From Pseudomonadota bacterium (GTDB lineage: Bacteria > Pseudomonadota > Gammaproteobacteria > Steroidobacterales > Steroidobacteraceae): DNA of 64,000 nt. Where the stretch lies: the NCBI GenBank assembly GCA_025351005.1, contig JANXWS010000007.1, positions 1-64,000 of the forward strand. The letters are read 5' to 3'. The position numbers and the translations under genes were made by a program. This document shows positions 19,526 through 33,961 of this stretch, one piece after another; position 1 is the stretch's first letter; each line of letters starts with the position of its first letter. The notes beneath the pieces were generated by a model that saw only the letters and a program-made list of their open reading frames with translations, did no database searches and had not been told where the DNA came from.

Positions 19526-20563
19526 GTGGAGGGCGTGACGCTAGGGCAGCTGGCAGCGCGCTTCGGAGTGTTGCTGCGCGGCGACCCGGACGCGCGCGTG
19601 ACCGGAGTCGCGACGCTCGAGAACGCCCGCCGGGGCTCGCTCACCTTCCTTGCCAACAGCCGTTACCGGCGCCAACTCGAGAACACCGCCGCGACGGCGG
19701 TCGTGCTCGAGCCGGCCGATCTGGAGCGCTGCCCGGTCGCGGCGCTCGTCGATGCCAATCCGTACGCGGCATACGCCCGCATCGCGGCCTTCCTGCATCC
19801 CGAGCCGGCGGTGACGGCCGGCGTGCATGCGAGCGCGGTCGTCGATGGCCGGGCGCGCATCGCCGCGAGCGCGGAGGTCGGACCGCTGGCGGTGATCGCC
19901 GCCGGCGCCGAGGTCGGCGAACGGGCCGTGATCGGGGCCGGCTGCGTGCTCGGCGAGGGCGTGCAGATCGGCGCCGACACGCGGCTCGCGGCGCAGGTCA
20001 CGTGCTACGACCGGGTCCGCGTCGGCGAGCGCTGCGTGATTCACTCGGGTGTCGTGCTCGGCGCCGACGGCTTCGGCATTGCGCGCGACGTCGACGGCTG
20101 GGTCAAGGTGCCGCAGCTCGGCGGCCTGCGCATCGGCAACGACGTCGAGATCGGCGCCAACACGACGATCGACCGCGGCGCGATCGACGACACCGTCATC
20201 GAGGACGACGTCCGGCTCGACAACCAGGTCCAGATCGGGCACAACGTCCGCATCGGCGCGCACACCGCGATCGCCGGCTGCGTCGGCATCTCCGGCAGCA
20301 CGACGATCGGCAGCAACTGCATGATCGGCGGGGCGGTCGGCATCGCCGGGCACCTGGAGATCGCCGACAACGTCGCGATACTCGGCCTGACGCTCGTCAG
20401 CCGCTCGCTGAACGAGCCCGGCACGTACTCGTCGAGCCTGCCGGCCGCGGAGGTGAGCCAGTGGCGGCGTACGGTCGCGCGCCTGCGGCACCTCGACGAA
20501 CTGTTCGACCGGGTCCGCCGCCTGGAGCACGGCGCCGGCGGCCCGGAACGGGAGCGGACATGA
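19526..20563 (+). CDS. lpxD: UDP-3-O-acylglucosamine N-acyltransferase LpxD
   Basis: Third enzyme of lipid A synthesis, adding the N-linked 3-hydroxyacyl chain. An N-terminal uridine-binding domain (about 1-100) leads into a left-handed beta-helix of hexapeptide repeats. The catalytic-histidine region reads [28 protein letters not shown]. 345 residues (E. coli 341). GTG start at 19526. The last bases ATGA overlap fabZ. LpxD, FabZ, LpxA and LpxB are consecutive, so three lipid A steps and their acyl-supply dehydratase sit together. Confidence 0.97.
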   Translation: MEGVTLGQLAARFGVLLRGDPDARVTGVATLENARRGSLTFLANSRYRRQLENTAATAVVLEPADLERCPVAALVDANPYAAYARIAAFLHPEPAVTAGVHASAVVDGRARIAASAEVGPLAVIAAGAEVGERAVIGAGCVLGEGVQIGADTRLAAQVTCYDRVRVGERCVIHSGVVLGADGFGIARDVDGWVKVPQLGGLRIGNDVEIGANTTIDRGAIDDTVIEDDVRLDNQVQIGHNVRIGAHTAIAGCVGISGSTTIGSNCMIGGAVGIAGHLEIADNVAILGLTLVSRSLNEPGTYSSSLPAAEVSQWRRTVARLRHLDELFDRVRRLEHGAGGPERERT

Positions 20564-21024
20564 CCACCGATCGCCAGCCGTACGGCCTCGACATCACCGC
20601 TGTAATGCGGCAGCTGCCGCACCGCTACCCGTTCCTGCTCGTCGACCGCGTGCTCGAGCTGGTGCCCGGCAAGACGATTCGGGCGCTCAAGAACGTCACG
20701 ATCAACGAACCGTTCTTTCCCGGCCATTTTCCGCACCGACCGGTGATGCCGGGCGTCATGATCCTCGAGGCGCTGGCGCAGGTGGCGGGCATCCTCGCCT
20801 TCCAGACGGCGGGCGTGGTGCCCGACGAGAGCACCAAGTTTTACTTCGTCGGCATGGACGGCGTGCGCTTCCGGCGCCCCGTCGAGCCTGGCGACCAGCT
20901 GATCCTGAAGGCCAGCTTCCAGCGCGCGATGCGCGGCATTTGGAAGTTCGCCACCCTCGCCGAGGTGGACAACATCGAGGTCTGCTGCGCCGAGATGATG
21001 GTTTCGCCGGGGGCGAGCGGCTAG
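20560..21024 (+). CDS. fabZ: 3-hydroxyacyl-ACP dehydratase FabZ
   Basis: Dehydrates 3-hydroxyacyl-ACP in fatty-acid elongation and competes with LpxA and LpxD for hydroxyacyl-ACP. Hot-dog fold, 154 residues. The catalytic His is in [16 protein letters not shown] and the Glu in [10 protein letters not shown]; the N-terminal [11 protein letters not shown] is typical. The frame is open far upstream, but the ATG at 20560 overlaps the lpxD stop as ATGA and starts at the family position. Confidence 0.97.
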   Translation: MTTDRQPYGLDITAVMRQLPHRYPFLLVDRVLELVPGKTIRALKNVTINEPFFPGHFPHRPVMPGVMILEALAQVAGILAFQTAGVVPDESTKFYFVGMDGVRFRRPVEPGDQLILKASFQRAMRGIWKFATLAEVDNIEVCCAEMMVSPGASG

Positions 21025-21029
21025 CGGCG

Positions 21030-21806
21030 GTGGCGACGATCCACCCGACCGCAATCGTCGACCCCAGCGCCGTGCTTGCGGCCGACGTCAGCGTCGGCCC
21101 TTACGCGATCGTCGGCGCCCGGGTCGTGGTCGGCGCGGGCTGCCGCATCGGCCCGCACGCGGTCGTGTTCGGCCCGACGCGGATGGGCCGCGACAACGAG
21201 GTGTGGCAGTTCGCCTCGATCGGCGACGTTCCGCAGGACAAGAAGTACGGCGGCGAGGAGACATTCCTCGAGATCGGCGACCGCAATCGATTCCGCGAGT
21301 GCTGCACGGTGAACCGCGGCACGGTGACCGGCGCCAGCCGCACCCGCATCGGCGACGACAACCTGTTCATGGCCTATGCGCACGTCGCCCACGACTGCAT
21401 CGTCGGCAGCCATTGCGTGCTCGCCAACTACGCCGGGCTCGCCGGTCACGTCGAGCTCGACGACTGGGTGATACTCGGCGGCTACTCCGGCGTGCACCAG
21501 TTCTGCAAGGTCGGCACCCACGCGTTCCTCGCCAACAACGCGACCGCGACCCGCGACGTGCCGCCGTACGTGATGGTGGCCGGCAACCCGGCGGTGCCGA
21601 AGGGCATCAACGGGGAGGGCCTGAAGCGTCGCGGCTTCACGGCCGAGCAGATCGCCAGCATCAAGTCCGGCTACAAGGTCCTCTACCGGTCCGGCCTCAG
21701 GCTTGCCGAGGCGAGCGCCGAGCTCACCGCACGGGCGGCCGAGCAACCAGAGCTGCGACCGTTCGTCGAGTTCCTGCCGCGCGCCACCCGGAGCCTGGTC
21801 CGCTGA
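21030..21806 (+). CDS. lpxA: UDP-N-acetylglucosamine acyltransferase LpxA
   Basis: First step of lipid A synthesis, O-acylating UDP-GlcNAc. It begins ATIHPTAIVDPSAVLAADVSVGPYAIVG and is built of hexapeptide repeats; the catalytic His region is FMAYAHVAHDCIVGSHC and the active-site trimer contacts GYSGVHQFCKVG are visible. 258 residues from the GTG at 21030 (E. coli 262). The frame is open upstream inside fabZ, but without homology. Six bases separate it from fabZ. Confidence 0.96.
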   Translation: MATIHPTAIVDPSAVLAADVSVGPYAIVGARVVVGAGCRIGPHAVVFGPTRMGRDNEVWQFASIGDVPQDKKYGGEETFLEIGDRNRFRECCTVNRGTVTGASRTRIGDDNLFMAYAHVAHDCIVGSHCVLANYAGLAGHVELDDWVILGGYSGVHQFCKVGTHAFLANNATATRDVPPYVMVAGNPAVPKGINGEGLKRRGFTAEQIASIKSGYKVLYRSGLRLAEASAELTARAAEQPELRPFVEFLPRATRSLVR

Positions 21807-21835
21807 CCGCCGGCGGCCGTCGCGGGGACGAAGCG

Positions 21836-23023
21836 GTGCGCCGGGAGCGGATTGTCATCGTCGCCGGCGAGACCTCCGGCGACCACCTCGGCGCCGCGTT
21901 GATTCGCGCGCTGCGCGCCCGCCGCCCCGGTCTCGAGTTCGAGGGCGTCGCGGGCCCGGCGATGGCGGCCGCCGGCTGCGAGGTCTGGGCGAGCGCCGAG
22001 CGGCTCGCCGTCATGGGGCTGTTCGAGGTGGTCCGCCACCTGCCGGAGCTGCTCAGGCTGCGGCGCATGGTGACGGCGCGCGCGCTCGCGCTGCGGCCGC
22101 TCGCGTTCGTGGGCGTCGATGCGCCGGAATTCAACCTCGGGCTCGCGGCCGCGCTGCACGCGGGCGGCATCGCGACCGTGCAGTACGTGAGCCCCCAGGT
22201 GTGGGCCTGGCGCCAGGGCCGGGTGCGGCGCATGGCCGCGACCCTGGACCTCGTGCTGTGCCTGCTGCCGTTCGAGCAGCGCTTCTACGACGGCCATGGC
22301 CTTGTCGCCGAGTTCGTCGGCCACCCGCTCGCCGACCGCGTGCCGCTGCTGCCGGACCGGGCGGCGGCACGGCGGCAGCTCGGCCTCGACCCGGCGCGGA
22401 CGCTGGTCGCGCTCTTGCCCGGCAGCCGCCGCGGCGAGGTCCTGCGGCTGGCGCCCGACTTCCTGCGCGCCGCGGAGCTGCTCGCGGCCGGGCGCGCCGG
22501 CATCGAATTCGTCGCGCCGATGGCCAACCCCGCGGCACGTGAGGTCTTCGCCGCCGCGCTCGGCAACCGACGGCGCGCGGGCACTGTGCTGCCGCTGACG
22601 CTGCTCGACGGCCAGGCGGAGGCAGCGCTGACCGCCGCCGACTGTGCGCTGGTTGCGTCCGGCACGGCGACCCTCGAGGCGCTGCTGTGCAAGCGGCCGA
22701 TGGTCGTCGCCTACCGGCTGGGCCGGGCGACGGCGCTGCTCGTGCGGGCCGCCGGATTGATGAAGGCCCCGTACTTCGCTCAGCCCAACCTGCTCGCCGG
22801 CCGCCTGGTCGTGCCGGAGCTCCTCCAGGAGCAGGCGACTCCGGCGCGGCTGGCGCTGGAGCTCGGCGGCTGGCTCGATCACCCGCAGCGGGTCGCGGCG
22901 CTGCAGGAAGAGTTTCGTCGCATCCACGAGCTGCTGCGGCAGGGAGCGAGCGACCGTGCCGCCGATGCCGTGCTCGCGCTCATCGACCGGCGCGCCGCGG
23001 CCGCCGCACGGCGGTCCGCATGA
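21836..23023 (+). CDS. lpxB: Lipid-A-disaccharide synthase LpxB
   Basis: Glycosyltransferase joining two acylated glucosamines to make the lipid A disaccharide at the inner-membrane face. N-terminal [16 protein letters not shown], the [15 protein letters not shown] motif and the C-terminal [20 protein letters not shown] are characteristic. The GTG at 21836 follows GGGGAC and gives 395 residues (E. coli 382). The long upstream open frame is a shadow of lpxA. It ends with an ATGA overlap into rnhB. Confidence 0.95.
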   Translation: MRRERIVIVAGETSGDHLGAALIRALRARRPGLEFEGVAGPAMAAAGCEVWASAERLAVMGLFEVVRHLPELLRLRRMVTARALALRPLAFVGVDAPEFNLGLAAALHAGGIATVQYVSPQVWAWRQGRVRRMAATLDLVLCLLPFEQRFYDGHGLVAEFVGHPLADRVPLLPDRAAARRQLGLDPARTLVALLPGSRRGEVLRLAPDFLRAAELLAAGRAGIEFVAPMANPAAREVFAAALGNRRRAGTVLPLTLLDGQAEAALTAADCALVASGTATLEALLCKRPMVVAYRLGRATALLVRAAGLMKAPYFAQPNLLAGRLVVPELLQEQATPARLALELGGWLDHPQRVAALQEEFRRIHELLRQGASDRAADAVLALIDRRAAAAARRSA

Positions 23024-23652
23024 GCCCGCGCTGGCCGTCGCGCGCGCTGCTCGCCGGCGTCGACGAAGCCGGTCGCGGGCCGCTCGCGGGTCCGGTGGTC
23101 GCCGCGGCTGTCATCCTGCCGCTGGCAGCGGCGATCGACGGCCTCGACGATTCGAAGCGGCTCGGCCCCGCCGCGCGCACGCGCCTCGCGGTCCAGATCC
23201 GAACCACGGCGCTTGCCTGGGGGCTCGGCTGGGCCGACCCGGCCGAGATCGACGCGCTCAACATCCTCGGGGCGACGCTGCTCGCGATGCGGCGGGCGCT
23301 GCTCGCACTGCCGATCCGCCCGAGCGCGGTCCAGGTCGACGGCAACCAGGCGCCGTCGACGGCCGGCCTCGGGCTGCGCGGCCCCCTCACCACCGTCGTG
23401 CGGGGCGATGCCAGCCACGCCGCGATCGCGGCGGCCTCGATCCTGGCTAAGACCTGGCGCGACGCGTTCATGGTCGCGGCCGATGCCCGCGAGCCCGGCT
23501 ACGGCTTCGCCCGCCACAAGGGATATGGCACGCCGCAGCACCTGCAGGCGTTGTGGCGGCAGGGCCCGTGTCCGCTGCATCGTCGCTCCTTCGAGCCGGT
23601 AAGATCCGCCGGGAGCCGCCCAGCCCCAGCCGAGTGCCGCCGCCCGCCGTGA
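23020..23652 (+). CDS. rnhB: Ribonuclease HII
   Basis: Cuts the RNA strand of RNA-DNA hybrids and removes single ribonucleotides from DNA. The first catalytic aspartate-glutamate pair is in [16 protein letters not shown]; further acidic residues are in VQVDGNQAP and the [13 protein letters not shown] helix. 210 residues. The start overlaps the lpxB stop (ATGA) and the end overlaps dnaE (GTGA), the usual lpxB-rnhB-dnaE order. Confidence 0.96.
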   Translation: MSPRWPSRALLAGVDEAGRGPLAGPVVAAAVILPLAAAIDGLDDSKRLGPAARTRLAVQIRTTALAWGLGWADPAEIDALNILGATLLAMRRALLALPIRPSAVQVDGNQAPSTAGLGLRGPLTTVVRGDASHAAIAAASILAKTWRDAFMVAADAREPGYGFARHKGYGTPQHLQALWRQGPCPLHRRSFEPVRSAGSRPAPAECRRPP

Positions 23653-26600
23653 CTTCCTTCGTCCACCTGCGCCTGCACACCGAGTACTCGCTGGTCGACG
23701 GGGTCGTGCGCATCGACGAACTCGCGAAAGCGACCGCCAGCGCCGGCATGCCGGCGGTGGCGGTCACCGACCAGTGCAACCTGTTCGCGATGGTGAAGTT
23801 CTTCAGGGCGGTGCAGGCGGCGGGCGTCAAGCCGATCATCGGGGTCGACCTCTGGATCCGCGACGCTGTCGAGCGCGCGGAGCCGGCGCGCCTCACGCTG
23901 CTCTGCATGAACCAGGTCGGTTATCGCAACCTGACCCGGCTGGTGACGCGTTCCTTCCTCGAAGGCCAGCGCAAGGGCGTGCCGGTCGTCGAACGGGCCT
24001 GGCTCGAGCCCGAGGCCGTCGCCGGACTGATCGCGCTGTCGGGTGCGGGCGAGGGCGATGTCGGGCGGCACCTCGGCAACGGCCGGATCGCGGAGGCGCA
24101 CCGCGCGGCACGCTCGTGGCGCGAGCTGTTCGGCGACCGCTACTACCTCGAGGTGCAGCGCCTGGGGCGCCCCGACGACGAGGCGTTGATCGACGCGACA
24201 CTCGGCCTGGTGCGCGAGCTCGGCCTGCCGGCGGTCGCCACCAACGACGTACGCTTCCTCGCGCCGGGCCAGTTCGAGGCCCACGAGGCGCGCGTCTGCA
24301 TCCACGACAGCACGCTGCTCGCGGATCCAGCGCGCGCGCGGCGCTATTCCGGGCAGCAGTACCTGAAGACGCCGGCGGAGATGGCGGCGCTGTTCGCGGA
24401 CCTGCCGGGCGCCATCGAACAGACGGTCGAGATCGCGAAGCGCTGCTCGCTCGAGCTGCAGCTCGGCAAATCGTTCCTGCCCGAGTATCCGGTTCCGGCC
24501 GGGACGACGCCGGCCGCTTACCTGCGCAGCGAGGCGTGGCGCGGGCTCGGCGCGCGCCTCGAGGCGCAGCGTGACGCCGCCGCCCGCGGGCTAAAGCCGC
24601 TGCGCGCCGTGCTGCGCGGCGACTACGACCTGCGCCTCGAGCGCGAGCTCGACGTCGTCTGCGGCATGGGCTTCGAGGGCTACTTCCTGATCGTCGCCGA
24701 TTTCATCCGCTGGGCGCGCGACAACGGCGTGCCGGTCGGTCCCGGCCGCGGCTCGGGGGCCGGCTCGCTGGTGGCCTACGTGCTCGGCGTCACCGCCCTC
24801 GACCCGCTGCAGCACGACCTGCTGTTCGAGCGCTTCCTCAATCCGGAGCGCGTCTCGATGCCGGACTTCGACGTCGACTTCTGCACCGAGGGTCGTGACC
24901 GGGTGATCGGCTACGTCGCCAACAAGTATGGGCGCGAGCGGGTCTCGCAGATCATCACCTACGGCACGATGGCGGCCAAGGCGGTCGTGCGCGACGTCGG
25001 CCGCGTGCTCGGCCACAACTACGGCTGGGTCGACCGAATCGCGAAGCTGATCCCGTTCGAGCTCGAGATGACGCTCGACAAGGCGCTGGAACGGGAGGAG
25101 GAGCTCCGCAAGCTCTACGACTCCGACGAGGACGTGCGCGAACTGATCGACCTCGCGCGCTCGCTGGAGGGCGTGACCCGCAATGCCGGCACGCACGCCG
25201 GCGGCGTGGTCATCGCACCCTCGGTGCTGACTAACTTCGCTCCGCTGTTCGTCGAAGAGGGCGGCACCGCGGTCGTGACCCAGTTCGACAAGGACGACGT
25301 CGAGGCGGCCGGGCTCGTCAAGTTCGACTTCCTCGGTCTGCGCACGCTGACGGTCATCGCGCTCGCGGTCGGTATCGTCAACGAGGCGCGCGCGCAGGCC
25401 CGCGAGGCTCTGCTCGACATGACGGCCGTGCCGCTCGACGACCCGGCCACGTTCGCGCTGTTGAAGTCGTGCCGGACGACCGGCCTGTTCCAGCTCGAAT
25501 CGCGCGGCATGAAGGACCTGATGCGGCGATTGCAGCCGGACCGCTTCGAGGACATCGTCGCGCTGGTGGCGCTGTTCCGTCCCGGACCCCTGCAGTCGGG
25601 CATGGTCGACGATTTCATCGAGCGCAAGCACGCACCGAGCGGCCAGTCGATCGACTGGCTGCACCCGGCACTCGAGAGCGTGCTGCGGCCCACCTACGGC
25701 GTCATCCTGTACCAGGAGCAGGTGATGCAGATCGCGCAGGTGCTGGCGGGCTACACGCTCGGCGGCGCCGACCTGCTGCGGCGCGCGATGGGCAAGAAGA
25801 AGGCCGAGGAGATGGCCGAGCAGCGCTCGGTGTTCGTCAACGGCGCGGTTGCGCGAGGGGTGCCGGAGCGGCAGGCCACGCACATCTTCGACCTGATGGA
25901 GAAGTTCGCCGGCTACGGCTTCAACAAGTCGCATTCCGCCGCCTACGCCATGTTGAGCTACCAGACCGCGTGGCTGAAGGCGCACCACCCGGCGGCGTTT
26001 CTTGCCGCGGCGCTGTCCTGCGAAATGGACAAGACCGACAAGGTCGTGGTCGGCATCGACGACTGCCGTGAGATGGGCGTACGCGTGCTGGCGCCGGACG
26101 TCAACGAGTCGGCGCATCGATTCGCGGTCGCCGACGCGGCCGGCATCCGCTATGGCCTCGGCGCCGTCAAGGGCGTCGGCCTTGCGGCGGTCGAGGCGAT
26201 CGTCGAGGCGCGCCAAGCGGGCGGGCGCTTCGCGAGCCTCGCCGACTTCTGCAGCCGCGTCGACCTCGGCCGCGTCAATCGCCGCTGCCTCGAGGCGCTG
26301 CTGCGCGCCGGCGCCTTCGATCGGCTGGGCGCCAATCGCGCGACGCTGATGGCGGCACTGCCGGGAGCGGTGCAGGCCGGCGAGCAGCAGACGCGCGCCG
26401 TCAGCGGCGGCCAGGACGACCTGTTCGGCCTCGACGCGGCCACGAGCGGCGCGGCCGCGAGCGTGAGCCCGCCGCCGACGCTGCCCGAGTGGCCCGCCGC
26501 GACGCGGCTCGCCGGCGAACGCGAGACGCTCGGCCACTTCCTGTCGGGCCACCCGCTCGACGAATACGCCCACGACCTCAAGTACCTGGCCCCCGGCTCG

Positions 26601-27230
26601 ATCGCGCAGCTCACGGCCGCTCGCCCGTCCGGCGGCGAGGGCAAGTGGCAGGCGCCGCGCAACCTCACGGTCGCCGGTCTAGTCTTCGATATCCGCCGCC
26701 GCGGCAATCGCACGTCGCTCGTGCTCGATGACGGCACCGCGCGCCTCGAGGTGTCGCTGTTTGACGAGGTGCTGGCGCAACACCGCGAGCTGGTCACCCG
26801 GGACGCGCTGCTGCTGGTCGAGGGCGGGCTGCGCTGGGACGACTTCATCGAGGGCTGGCGCCTCGCCGCGAAGCGCATGGTCGCGCTCGATGCGGCCCGC
26901 GAGGTGCAGGCGCGGCGACTGCTGCTGCGCTGGCCGCCGGGCGCTGAGCCGGGCGTGCTGCTGGCCTCGCTAGAGGCGGCCCTCGCGCCGGTGCGCGGTG
27001 GCCACTGTGCGGTCGCTGTCTACTATCCGGGCGCGGCCGCGCACGCACTGCTCGAGCTCGGCGCCGACTGGTGCGTGCGGCCGACGCGGGCGGCACTGGC
27101 GGAACTTGTGCGCTGCTTCGGCACGGATGGCCTGCGGCTCGTCTATCAACCGCGCGACCAGCAGGAGTGCCTCGCGGCCTGGGGCGTGCTCGGGGGCGTG
27201 ACGACGCGGCCGCTCAAGATGGCCGGCTGA
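23649..27230 (+). CDS. dnaE: DNA polymerase III alpha subunit DnaE
   Basis: Replicative polymerase. Domain order: PHP domain (about 1-270, [15 protein letters not shown] at the start), palm with the catalytic aspartates in [15 protein letters not shown] near residue 405-420, thumb and fingers, tandem HhH, and an OB domain near residue 1000 ([12 protein letters not shown]). 1193 residues from the GTG at 23649, which overlaps the rnhB stop as GTGA; an alternative GTG at 23634 would add five residues. Length is slightly above the E. coli 1160. Confidence 0.95.
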   Translation: MTSFVHLRLHTEYSLVDGVVRIDELAKATASAGMPAVAVTDQCNLFAMVKFFRAVQAAGVKPIIGVDLWIRDAVERAEPARLTLLCMNQVGYRNLTRLVTRSFLEGQRKGVPVVERAWLEPEAVAGLIALSGAGEGDVGRHLGNGRIAEAHRAARSWRELFGDRYYLEVQRLGRPDDEALIDATLGLVRELGLPAVATNDVRFLAPGQFEAHEARVCIHDSTLLADPARARRYSGQQYLKTPAEMAALFADLPGAIEQTVEIAKRCSLELQLGKSFLPEYPVPAGTTPAAYLRSEAWRGLGARLEAQRDAAARGLKPLRAVLRGDYDLRLERELDVVCGMGFEGYFLIVADFIRWARDNGVPVGPGRGSGAGSLVAYVLGVTALDPLQHDLLFERFLNPERVSMPDFDVDFCTEGRDRVIGYVANKYGRERVSQIITYGTMAAKAVVRDVGRVLGHNYGWVDRIAKLIPFELEMTLDKALEREEELRKLYDSDEDVRELIDLARSLEGVTRNAGTHAGGVVIAPSVLTNFAPLFVEEGGTAVVTQFDKDDVEAAGLVKFDFLGLRTLTVIALAVGIVNEARAQAREALLDMTAVPLDDPATFALLKSCRTTGLFQLESRGMKDLMRRLQPDRFEDIVALVALFRPGPLQSGMVDDFIERKHAPSGQSIDWLHPALESVLRPTYGVILYQEQVMQIAQVLAGYTLGGADLLRRAMGKKKAEEMAEQRSVFVNGAVARGVPERQATHIFDLMEKFAGYGFNKSHSAAYAMLSYQTAWLKAHHPAAFLAAALSCEMDKTDKVVVGIDDCREMGVRVLAPDVNESAHRFAVADAAGIRYGLGAVKGVGLAAVEAIVEARQAGGRFASLADFCSRVDLGRVNRRCLEALLRAGAFDRLGANRATLMAALPGAVQAGEQQTRAVSGGQDDLFGLDAATSGAAASVSPPPTLPEWPAATRLAGERETLGHFLSGHPLDEYAHDLKYLAPGSIAQLTAARPSGGEGKWQAPRNLTVAGLVFDIRRRGNRTSLVLDDGTARLEVSLFDEVLAQHRELVTRDALLLVEGGLRWDDFIEGWRLAAKRMVALDAAREVQARRLLLRWPPGAEPGVLLASLEAALAPVRGGHCAVAVYYPGAAAHALLELGADWCVRPTRAALAELVRCFGTDGLRLVYQPRDQQECLAAWGVLGGVTTRPLKMAG

Positions 27231-27288
27231 GGCGCGCCCGTCGACCGGCCCCTTGACGAAGCAGGGCGCCTCTGGAACCGTGGCTGGC

Positions 27289-28248
27289 ATGGACCTCAAC
27301 TTCCTCGACTTTGAGCAGCCGATCGCCGAGCTGGAGGCGAAGATCGACGAGCTGCGCTATCTCGGCGACGACACCGAGATCAACATCGCCGAGGAGATCA
27401 GCCGGCTGCGCGCTCGCAGCCGGGTGCTGACGAAGAGCATCTTCGCGACGCTGACGCCGTGGCAGGTCGCGCAGATCGCGCGTCATCCGCAGCGCCCCTA
27501 CACGCTCGACTACCTGCCCCTGCTGTTCACGGACTTCGAGGAACTGCACGGCGACCGCATGTACGCCGACGACCTCGCGATTGTCGGCGGCGTGGCGCGC
27601 CTCGACGGCCGGGCGTTGATCGTGATCGGCCACCAGAAGGGCCGCGACACCAAGGAGCGGGTGCGTCGCAACTACGGCATGCCGAAGCCGGAGGGCTATC
27701 GCAAGGCCCTGCGGCTGCTGCGGCTGGCCGAGCGCTTCCGGCTGCCGGTCGTGACACTGATCGACACGCCGGGCGCCTATCCGGGCGTCGGCTCCGAGGA
27801 GCGCAACCAGAGCGAGGCGATTGCCCGCAACCTGTTCGAGATGGCGACACTGGGGGTGCCCATCGTCAGCTGCGTGATCGGCGAGGGCGGCTCGGGCGGC
27901 GCGCTTGCGATCGGCGTCTGTGACCGGCTGCTGATGCTGCAGTACTCGGTGTACTCGGTGATCTCGCCCGAAGGCTGCGCGACGATCCTGTGGAAGAGCG
28001 CCGACAAGAAGGAGCTCGCCGCCGAGGCCATGGGCATCACGGCCGAGCGGCTGCTGCGCGAGCGGCTGGTCGACGAAGTGATCCCGGAGCCGCTCGGCGG
28101 CGCGCACCGCGAGCCGCTCGCGATGGCGGAAGCGATCAAGGCGGCGCTGGTAAGGACGCTGGCGCAGCTCGCCGAGCGGCCGGTCGACGTACTGCTGGCG
28201 GAACGCGCGCAGCGCCTCGACTCGTTCGGCGCGTTCCGCGAGGCGTGA
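27289..28248 (+). CDS. accA: Acetyl-CoA carboxylase carboxyltransferase alpha subunit
   Basis: Transfers CO2 from carboxybiotin to acetyl-CoA, with AccD, to make malonyl-CoA. It begins [22 protein letters not shown], the standard AccA N-terminus, and is 319 residues like E. coli AccA. The GGIARLDGR-like segment, [18 protein letters not shown] and [12 protein letters not shown] carboxyltransferase motifs are present. An upstream in-frame start at 27253 is less likely because the ATG at 27289 fits the family. Ends with a GTGA overlap into tilS. Confidence 0.96.
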   Translation: MDLNFLDFEQPIAELEAKIDELRYLGDDTEINIAEEISRLRARSRVLTKSIFATLTPWQVAQIARHPQRPYTLDYLPLLFTDFEELHGDRMYADDLAIVGGVARLDGRALIVIGHQKGRDTKERVRRNYGMPKPEGYRKALRLLRLAERFRLPVVTLIDTPGAYPGVGSEERNQSEAIARNLFEMATLGVPIVSCVIGEGGSGGALAIGVCDRLLMLQYSVYSVISPEGCATILWKSADKKELAAEAMGITAERLLRERLVDEVIPEPLGGAHREPLAMAEAIKAALVRTLAQLAERPVDVLLAERAQRLDSFGAFREA

Positions 28249-29672
28249 GCGCGTCCCCGGCCGTGTGCGCGGGTCGCACCGTGCCGGAGTTCGGCGCCGC
28301 CACGCTCGAGCGCGCGCTGGCACCGCTGGTCGCGCCCGCCGGTCTGGTCGCGCTCGCGGTCGCGATCTCGGGTGGCGCGGACTCGGCGGCGCTGCTGTCG
28401 GCGGTCGTTGCGCTCGGCCGGGCGCAGCCGCGCTTCCGGGTGCGGGCGCTACACGTCGATCACGGCCTGGTCGCGGCCGCCGCGCTCGCCACCGCCGCCC
28501 GCGCCGCTGCGGCGGCGCTCGAGGTGCCGCTAGCGATCCTGACGGTCCGCGTCGCCAGCGGCGATGGCCAGAGCCTGGAGGAGGCGGCGCGCATTGCCCG
28601 GCGGGCGGCGCTCGCGGCCGCGCTGGAAGTGGGCGAGTGCCTGCTCACCGCCCACCACCTCGAGGACCAGGCCGAGACGCTGCTGCTGCAGCTGCTGCGC
28701 GGCGCCGGGCCGCGTGGCCTCTCGGCGATGCCGGCCGCCGGCCCGCTCGGACGCGGCCGGCAGCTGCGGCCGCTGCTCGCGGTGCCGCGGGCGGCGCTGC
28801 GCGCGCATGCGCGGGCGCACGCGCTGCCGTGGCACGAGGACCCGATGAACGACGATCCGCGCTTCGATCGCGCTTACCTGCGCAGCGCGCTCTGGCCGGC
28901 GCTCGTCGCACGCTGGCCGGCGGCCGCGGCGACGCTCGCGCGCTCCGCGTCCCACGTCGCGGCGGCCCAGCGTCTGCTCGACCTCGACTCGGCCGAGCGG
29001 CTGGCGGGGCTGTTGTGCGGACCGGCCCTGCCGGCTGCGGCGCTTGCGGCCGAGCCGCGCCTGCGCCGCATGGAGCTGTTGCGCTACTGGCTGCGCAGCC
29101 GCGGGCTTCGCCCGCCGCCGACCCGGCGCCTCCAGGGCGTCGAGCGGGAGCTGCTGCGGGCCCGGCCGGACGCGACGCCGCGCGTCGCCTGGAAGGGCGG
29201 CGAGCTGCGGCGCTTCGCTGGGCTGCTGTACGCCTTTGCGCCGTTGCCGCCGCTGCCGCTGATGCCGGGGACTCCGTTGCCGGCGGCGCCAGGGCTGGTC
29301 GAGCTCGGCGGGCTGGGCCGCATCGCGGTGCTCGGCGGCCGGCGCGCCGCGGTCGACCTCGGTGCCGTCCGCGGCCCCCTGACACTCGGGCCACGGCAGG
29401 GCGGCGAGCGGCTGCGGGTCGCGCCGCAGGGTCCGGGGCGGCCGCTCAAGGACTGGCTGCGCGAGGCGCGACTGCCCCCGTGGGCACGGGCGCGGGCAGT
29501 GCTGGTGCGCGACCAGGAGCAGCTGGTCGCGGTGGTGCTGCCGCACGCGACGCTGGTGGCCGCTGAGTGCCGCGCAGCGGCCGGCACCACGGGCATCTCG
29601 CTCGAGTGGCAGGATGCACCCGACGTGATGGCTCCTGCATTGTTCGTTGAGCGCGGGCCGCCTTTCGGCTAG
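28245..29672 (+). CDS. tilS: tRNA(Ile)-lysidine synthase TilS
   Basis: Converts C34 of the CAU-anticodon tRNA-Ile to lysidine so that it reads AUA. The PP-loop ATPase motif SGGADS is at residues 42-47, followed by HVDHGL and the [18 protein letters not shown] segment, then TilS substrate-binding C-terminal domains. 475 residues, longer than the E. coli 432. The GTG at 28245 overlaps the accA stop (GTGA). The stop codon TAG lies inside a predicted -10 element for pyrG. Confidence 0.93.
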   Translation: MSASPAVCAGRTVPEFGAATLERALAPLVAPAGLVALAVAISGGADSAALLSAVVALGRAQPRFRVRALHVDHGLVAAAALATAARAAAAALEVPLAILTVRVASGDGQSLEEAARIARRAALAAALEVGECLLTAHHLEDQAETLLLQLLRGAGPRGLSAMPAAGPLGRGRQLRPLLAVPRAALRAHARAHALPWHEDPMNDDPRFDRAYLRSALWPALVARWPAAAATLARSASHVAAAQRLLDLDSAERLAGLLCGPALPAAALAAEPRLRRMELLRYWLRSRGLRPPPTRRLQGVERELLRARPDATPRVAWKGGELRRFAGLLYAFAPLPPLPLMPGTPLPAAPGLVELGGLGRIAVLGGRRAAVDLGAVRGPLTLGPRQGGERLRVAPQGPGRPLKDWLREARLPPWARARAVLVRDQEQLVAVVLPHATLVAAECRAAAGTTGISLEWQDAPDVMAPALFVERGPPFG

Positions 29673-29675
29673 ACT
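29647..29675 (+). promoter_or_regulatory. Predicted sigma-70 promoter of pyrG
   Basis: TTGAGC and TAGACT are 17 bases apart and overlap the last codons of tilS; the -10 begins at the tilS TAG stop. Transcription would start near 29682, upstream of the hairpin at 29692-29710. A leader of about 62 bases then precedes the pyrG ATG, which has GGGAG at 29734-29738. Confidence 0.5.
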
Positions 29676-29691
29676 GATTTCCCGTCGTGTG

Positions 29692-31387
<1,696 letters not shown>

Positions 31388-31389
31388 AC

Positions 31390-32241
31390 GTGCAGCTCCT
31401 TGGCTTCGCGGTCGGCCCGCGACAACCCCTGTTCCTGATCGCGGGCCCCTGCGTCGTCGAGAGCGAGGCGCTGCAGGTTGACGTGGCCGGGCGACTGCGC
31501 GAGATCACGACGCGCCTCGGGATGCGGTTCGTGTTCAAGTCCTCGTACGACAAGGCCAACCGGTCGTCGGTGAAGAGCTATCGCGGTCCGGGCATCGAGG
31601 CGGGGCTGCGCGTGCTGGCGGAGGTCCGGCGCCAGGTCGGCGTACCGGTGCTGACGGATGTGCACGAGGACTCGCCGCTCGCCGAGGTGGCCAGCGTCGT
31701 CGACATGCTGCAGACGCCCGCGTTCCTCTGCCGGCAGACGAATTTCATCATCGGTGCCTGCTCGCAGGGCAAGCCGGTCAACATCAAGAAGGGCCAGTTC
31801 CTGTCGCCATGGGAGATGCAGAACGTCGTCGACAAGGCGCGTTCGACCGGCAACCCGGCGATCCTCGTCTGCGAGCGCGGCTACAGCTTCGGCTACAACA
31901 ACCTGATCGTCGACATGCGCTCGCTGGCGGTGATGCGCGCGACCGGCTGCCCGGTGGTATTCGACGCGACGCACTCGGTGCAGCTGCCGGGCGGGCAGGG
32001 CACGTCGTCGGGCGGCCAGCGCGAGTTCGTGCCGGTGCTGGCACGGGCCGCGGTCGCGGTCGGCATCGACGGGCTGTTCATGGAAACGCATCCGGATCCC
32101 GCCCGCGCGCTCTCGGACGGCCCGAATGCCTGGCCGCTCGCGCGGATGGAATCGCTGCTGGCGACGCTCGTCGAGGTCGACCGGACGGCGAAGCGAGCGC
32201 CCTACGAAGAGGACCTGCTGACCGCGACCGAGCGGAGCTGA
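31390..32241 (+). CDS. kdsA: 3-deoxy-8-phosphooctulonate synthase KdsA (metal-dependent type)
   Basis: Condenses PEP and arabinose 5-phosphate to KDO 8-phosphate for the lipopolysaccharide inner core. 283 residues (E. coli 284). [19 protein letters not shown] and [13 protein letters not shown] are typical. The N-terminal motif reads [10 protein letters not shown]: a cysteine at residue 21 stands where E. coli has asparagine, marking the metal-dependent class known from Aquifex. The GTG at 31390 starts 2 bases after the pyrG stop; the frame upstream is shadow sequence. Confidence 0.95.
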   Translation: MQLLGFAVGPRQPLFLIAGPCVVESEALQVDVAGRLREITTRLGMRFVFKSSYDKANRSSVKSYRGPGIEAGLRVLAEVRRQVGVPVLTDVHEDSPLAEVASVVDMLQTPAFLCRQTNFIIGACSQGKPVNIKKGQFLSPWEMQNVVDKARSTGNPAILVCERGYSFGYNNLIVDMRSLAVMRATGCPVVFDATHSVQLPGGQGTSSGGQREFVPVLARAAVAVGIDGLFMETHPDPARALSDGPNAWPLARMESLLATLVEVDRTAKRAPYEEDLLTATERS

Positions 32242-33543
<1,302 letters not shown>

Positions 33544-33597
33544 TCGCGGCCTCGAGGGGTTCGCAGGCGCCGCGCCGCGTGTTAACTTAATGAACCG

Positions 33598-33945
33598 ATG
33601 AGGGTCTTCGCCGCCGCCCTGCTCCTCGTGCTCACCGGTCTCCAGTACCGGCTGTGGGTCTCCGACGACGGCGTGCGCGCGGTCCTGAACCTGAAACACA
33701 GCGTCGCGGCCCAGATCGCGGAGGACACTGCGCTCCTGCGCCGCAACGACCAGCTGGCGGCCGAGGTCAAGGACCTCAAGGAAGGCCTCGCGGCGCTCGA
33801 GGAGCGGGCCCGCAACGACCTCGGCATGATCGGCTCCAACGAGACCTTCTTCCAGGTCGTCGACGCCGATGCGCGCAGTGCCTCGGCACGCGAGCCGGTT
33901 GCGCCGCGGTCCGAGCGCCTGCCCGTTCAGCGCACGTCGCACTGA
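33598..33945 (+). CDS. ftsB: Cell division protein FtsB
   Basis: Small bitopic division protein that forms the FtsQLB complex at the septum. One N-terminal transmembrane helix (about residues 4-20, [17 protein letters not shown]) is followed by a coiled coil with the [16 protein letters not shown] asparagine-containing heptads and the [10 protein letters not shown] motif typical of FtsB. 115 residues; the last 25 are a loose tail. Between eno and ispD as in many gammaproteobacteria. Confidence 0.92.
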   Translation: MRVFAAALLLVLTGLQYRLWVSDDGVRAVLNLKHSVAAQIAEDTALLRRNDQLAAEVKDLKEGLAALEERARNDLGMIGSNETFFQVVDADARSASAREPVAPRSERLPVQRTSH

Positions 33946-33961
33946 CGCCTCGCGCGTCCCG

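Noticed and set aside
27253..27258. TTGACG as a -35 box for accA
   Set aside because: No acceptable -10 element lies 15-19 bases downstream.
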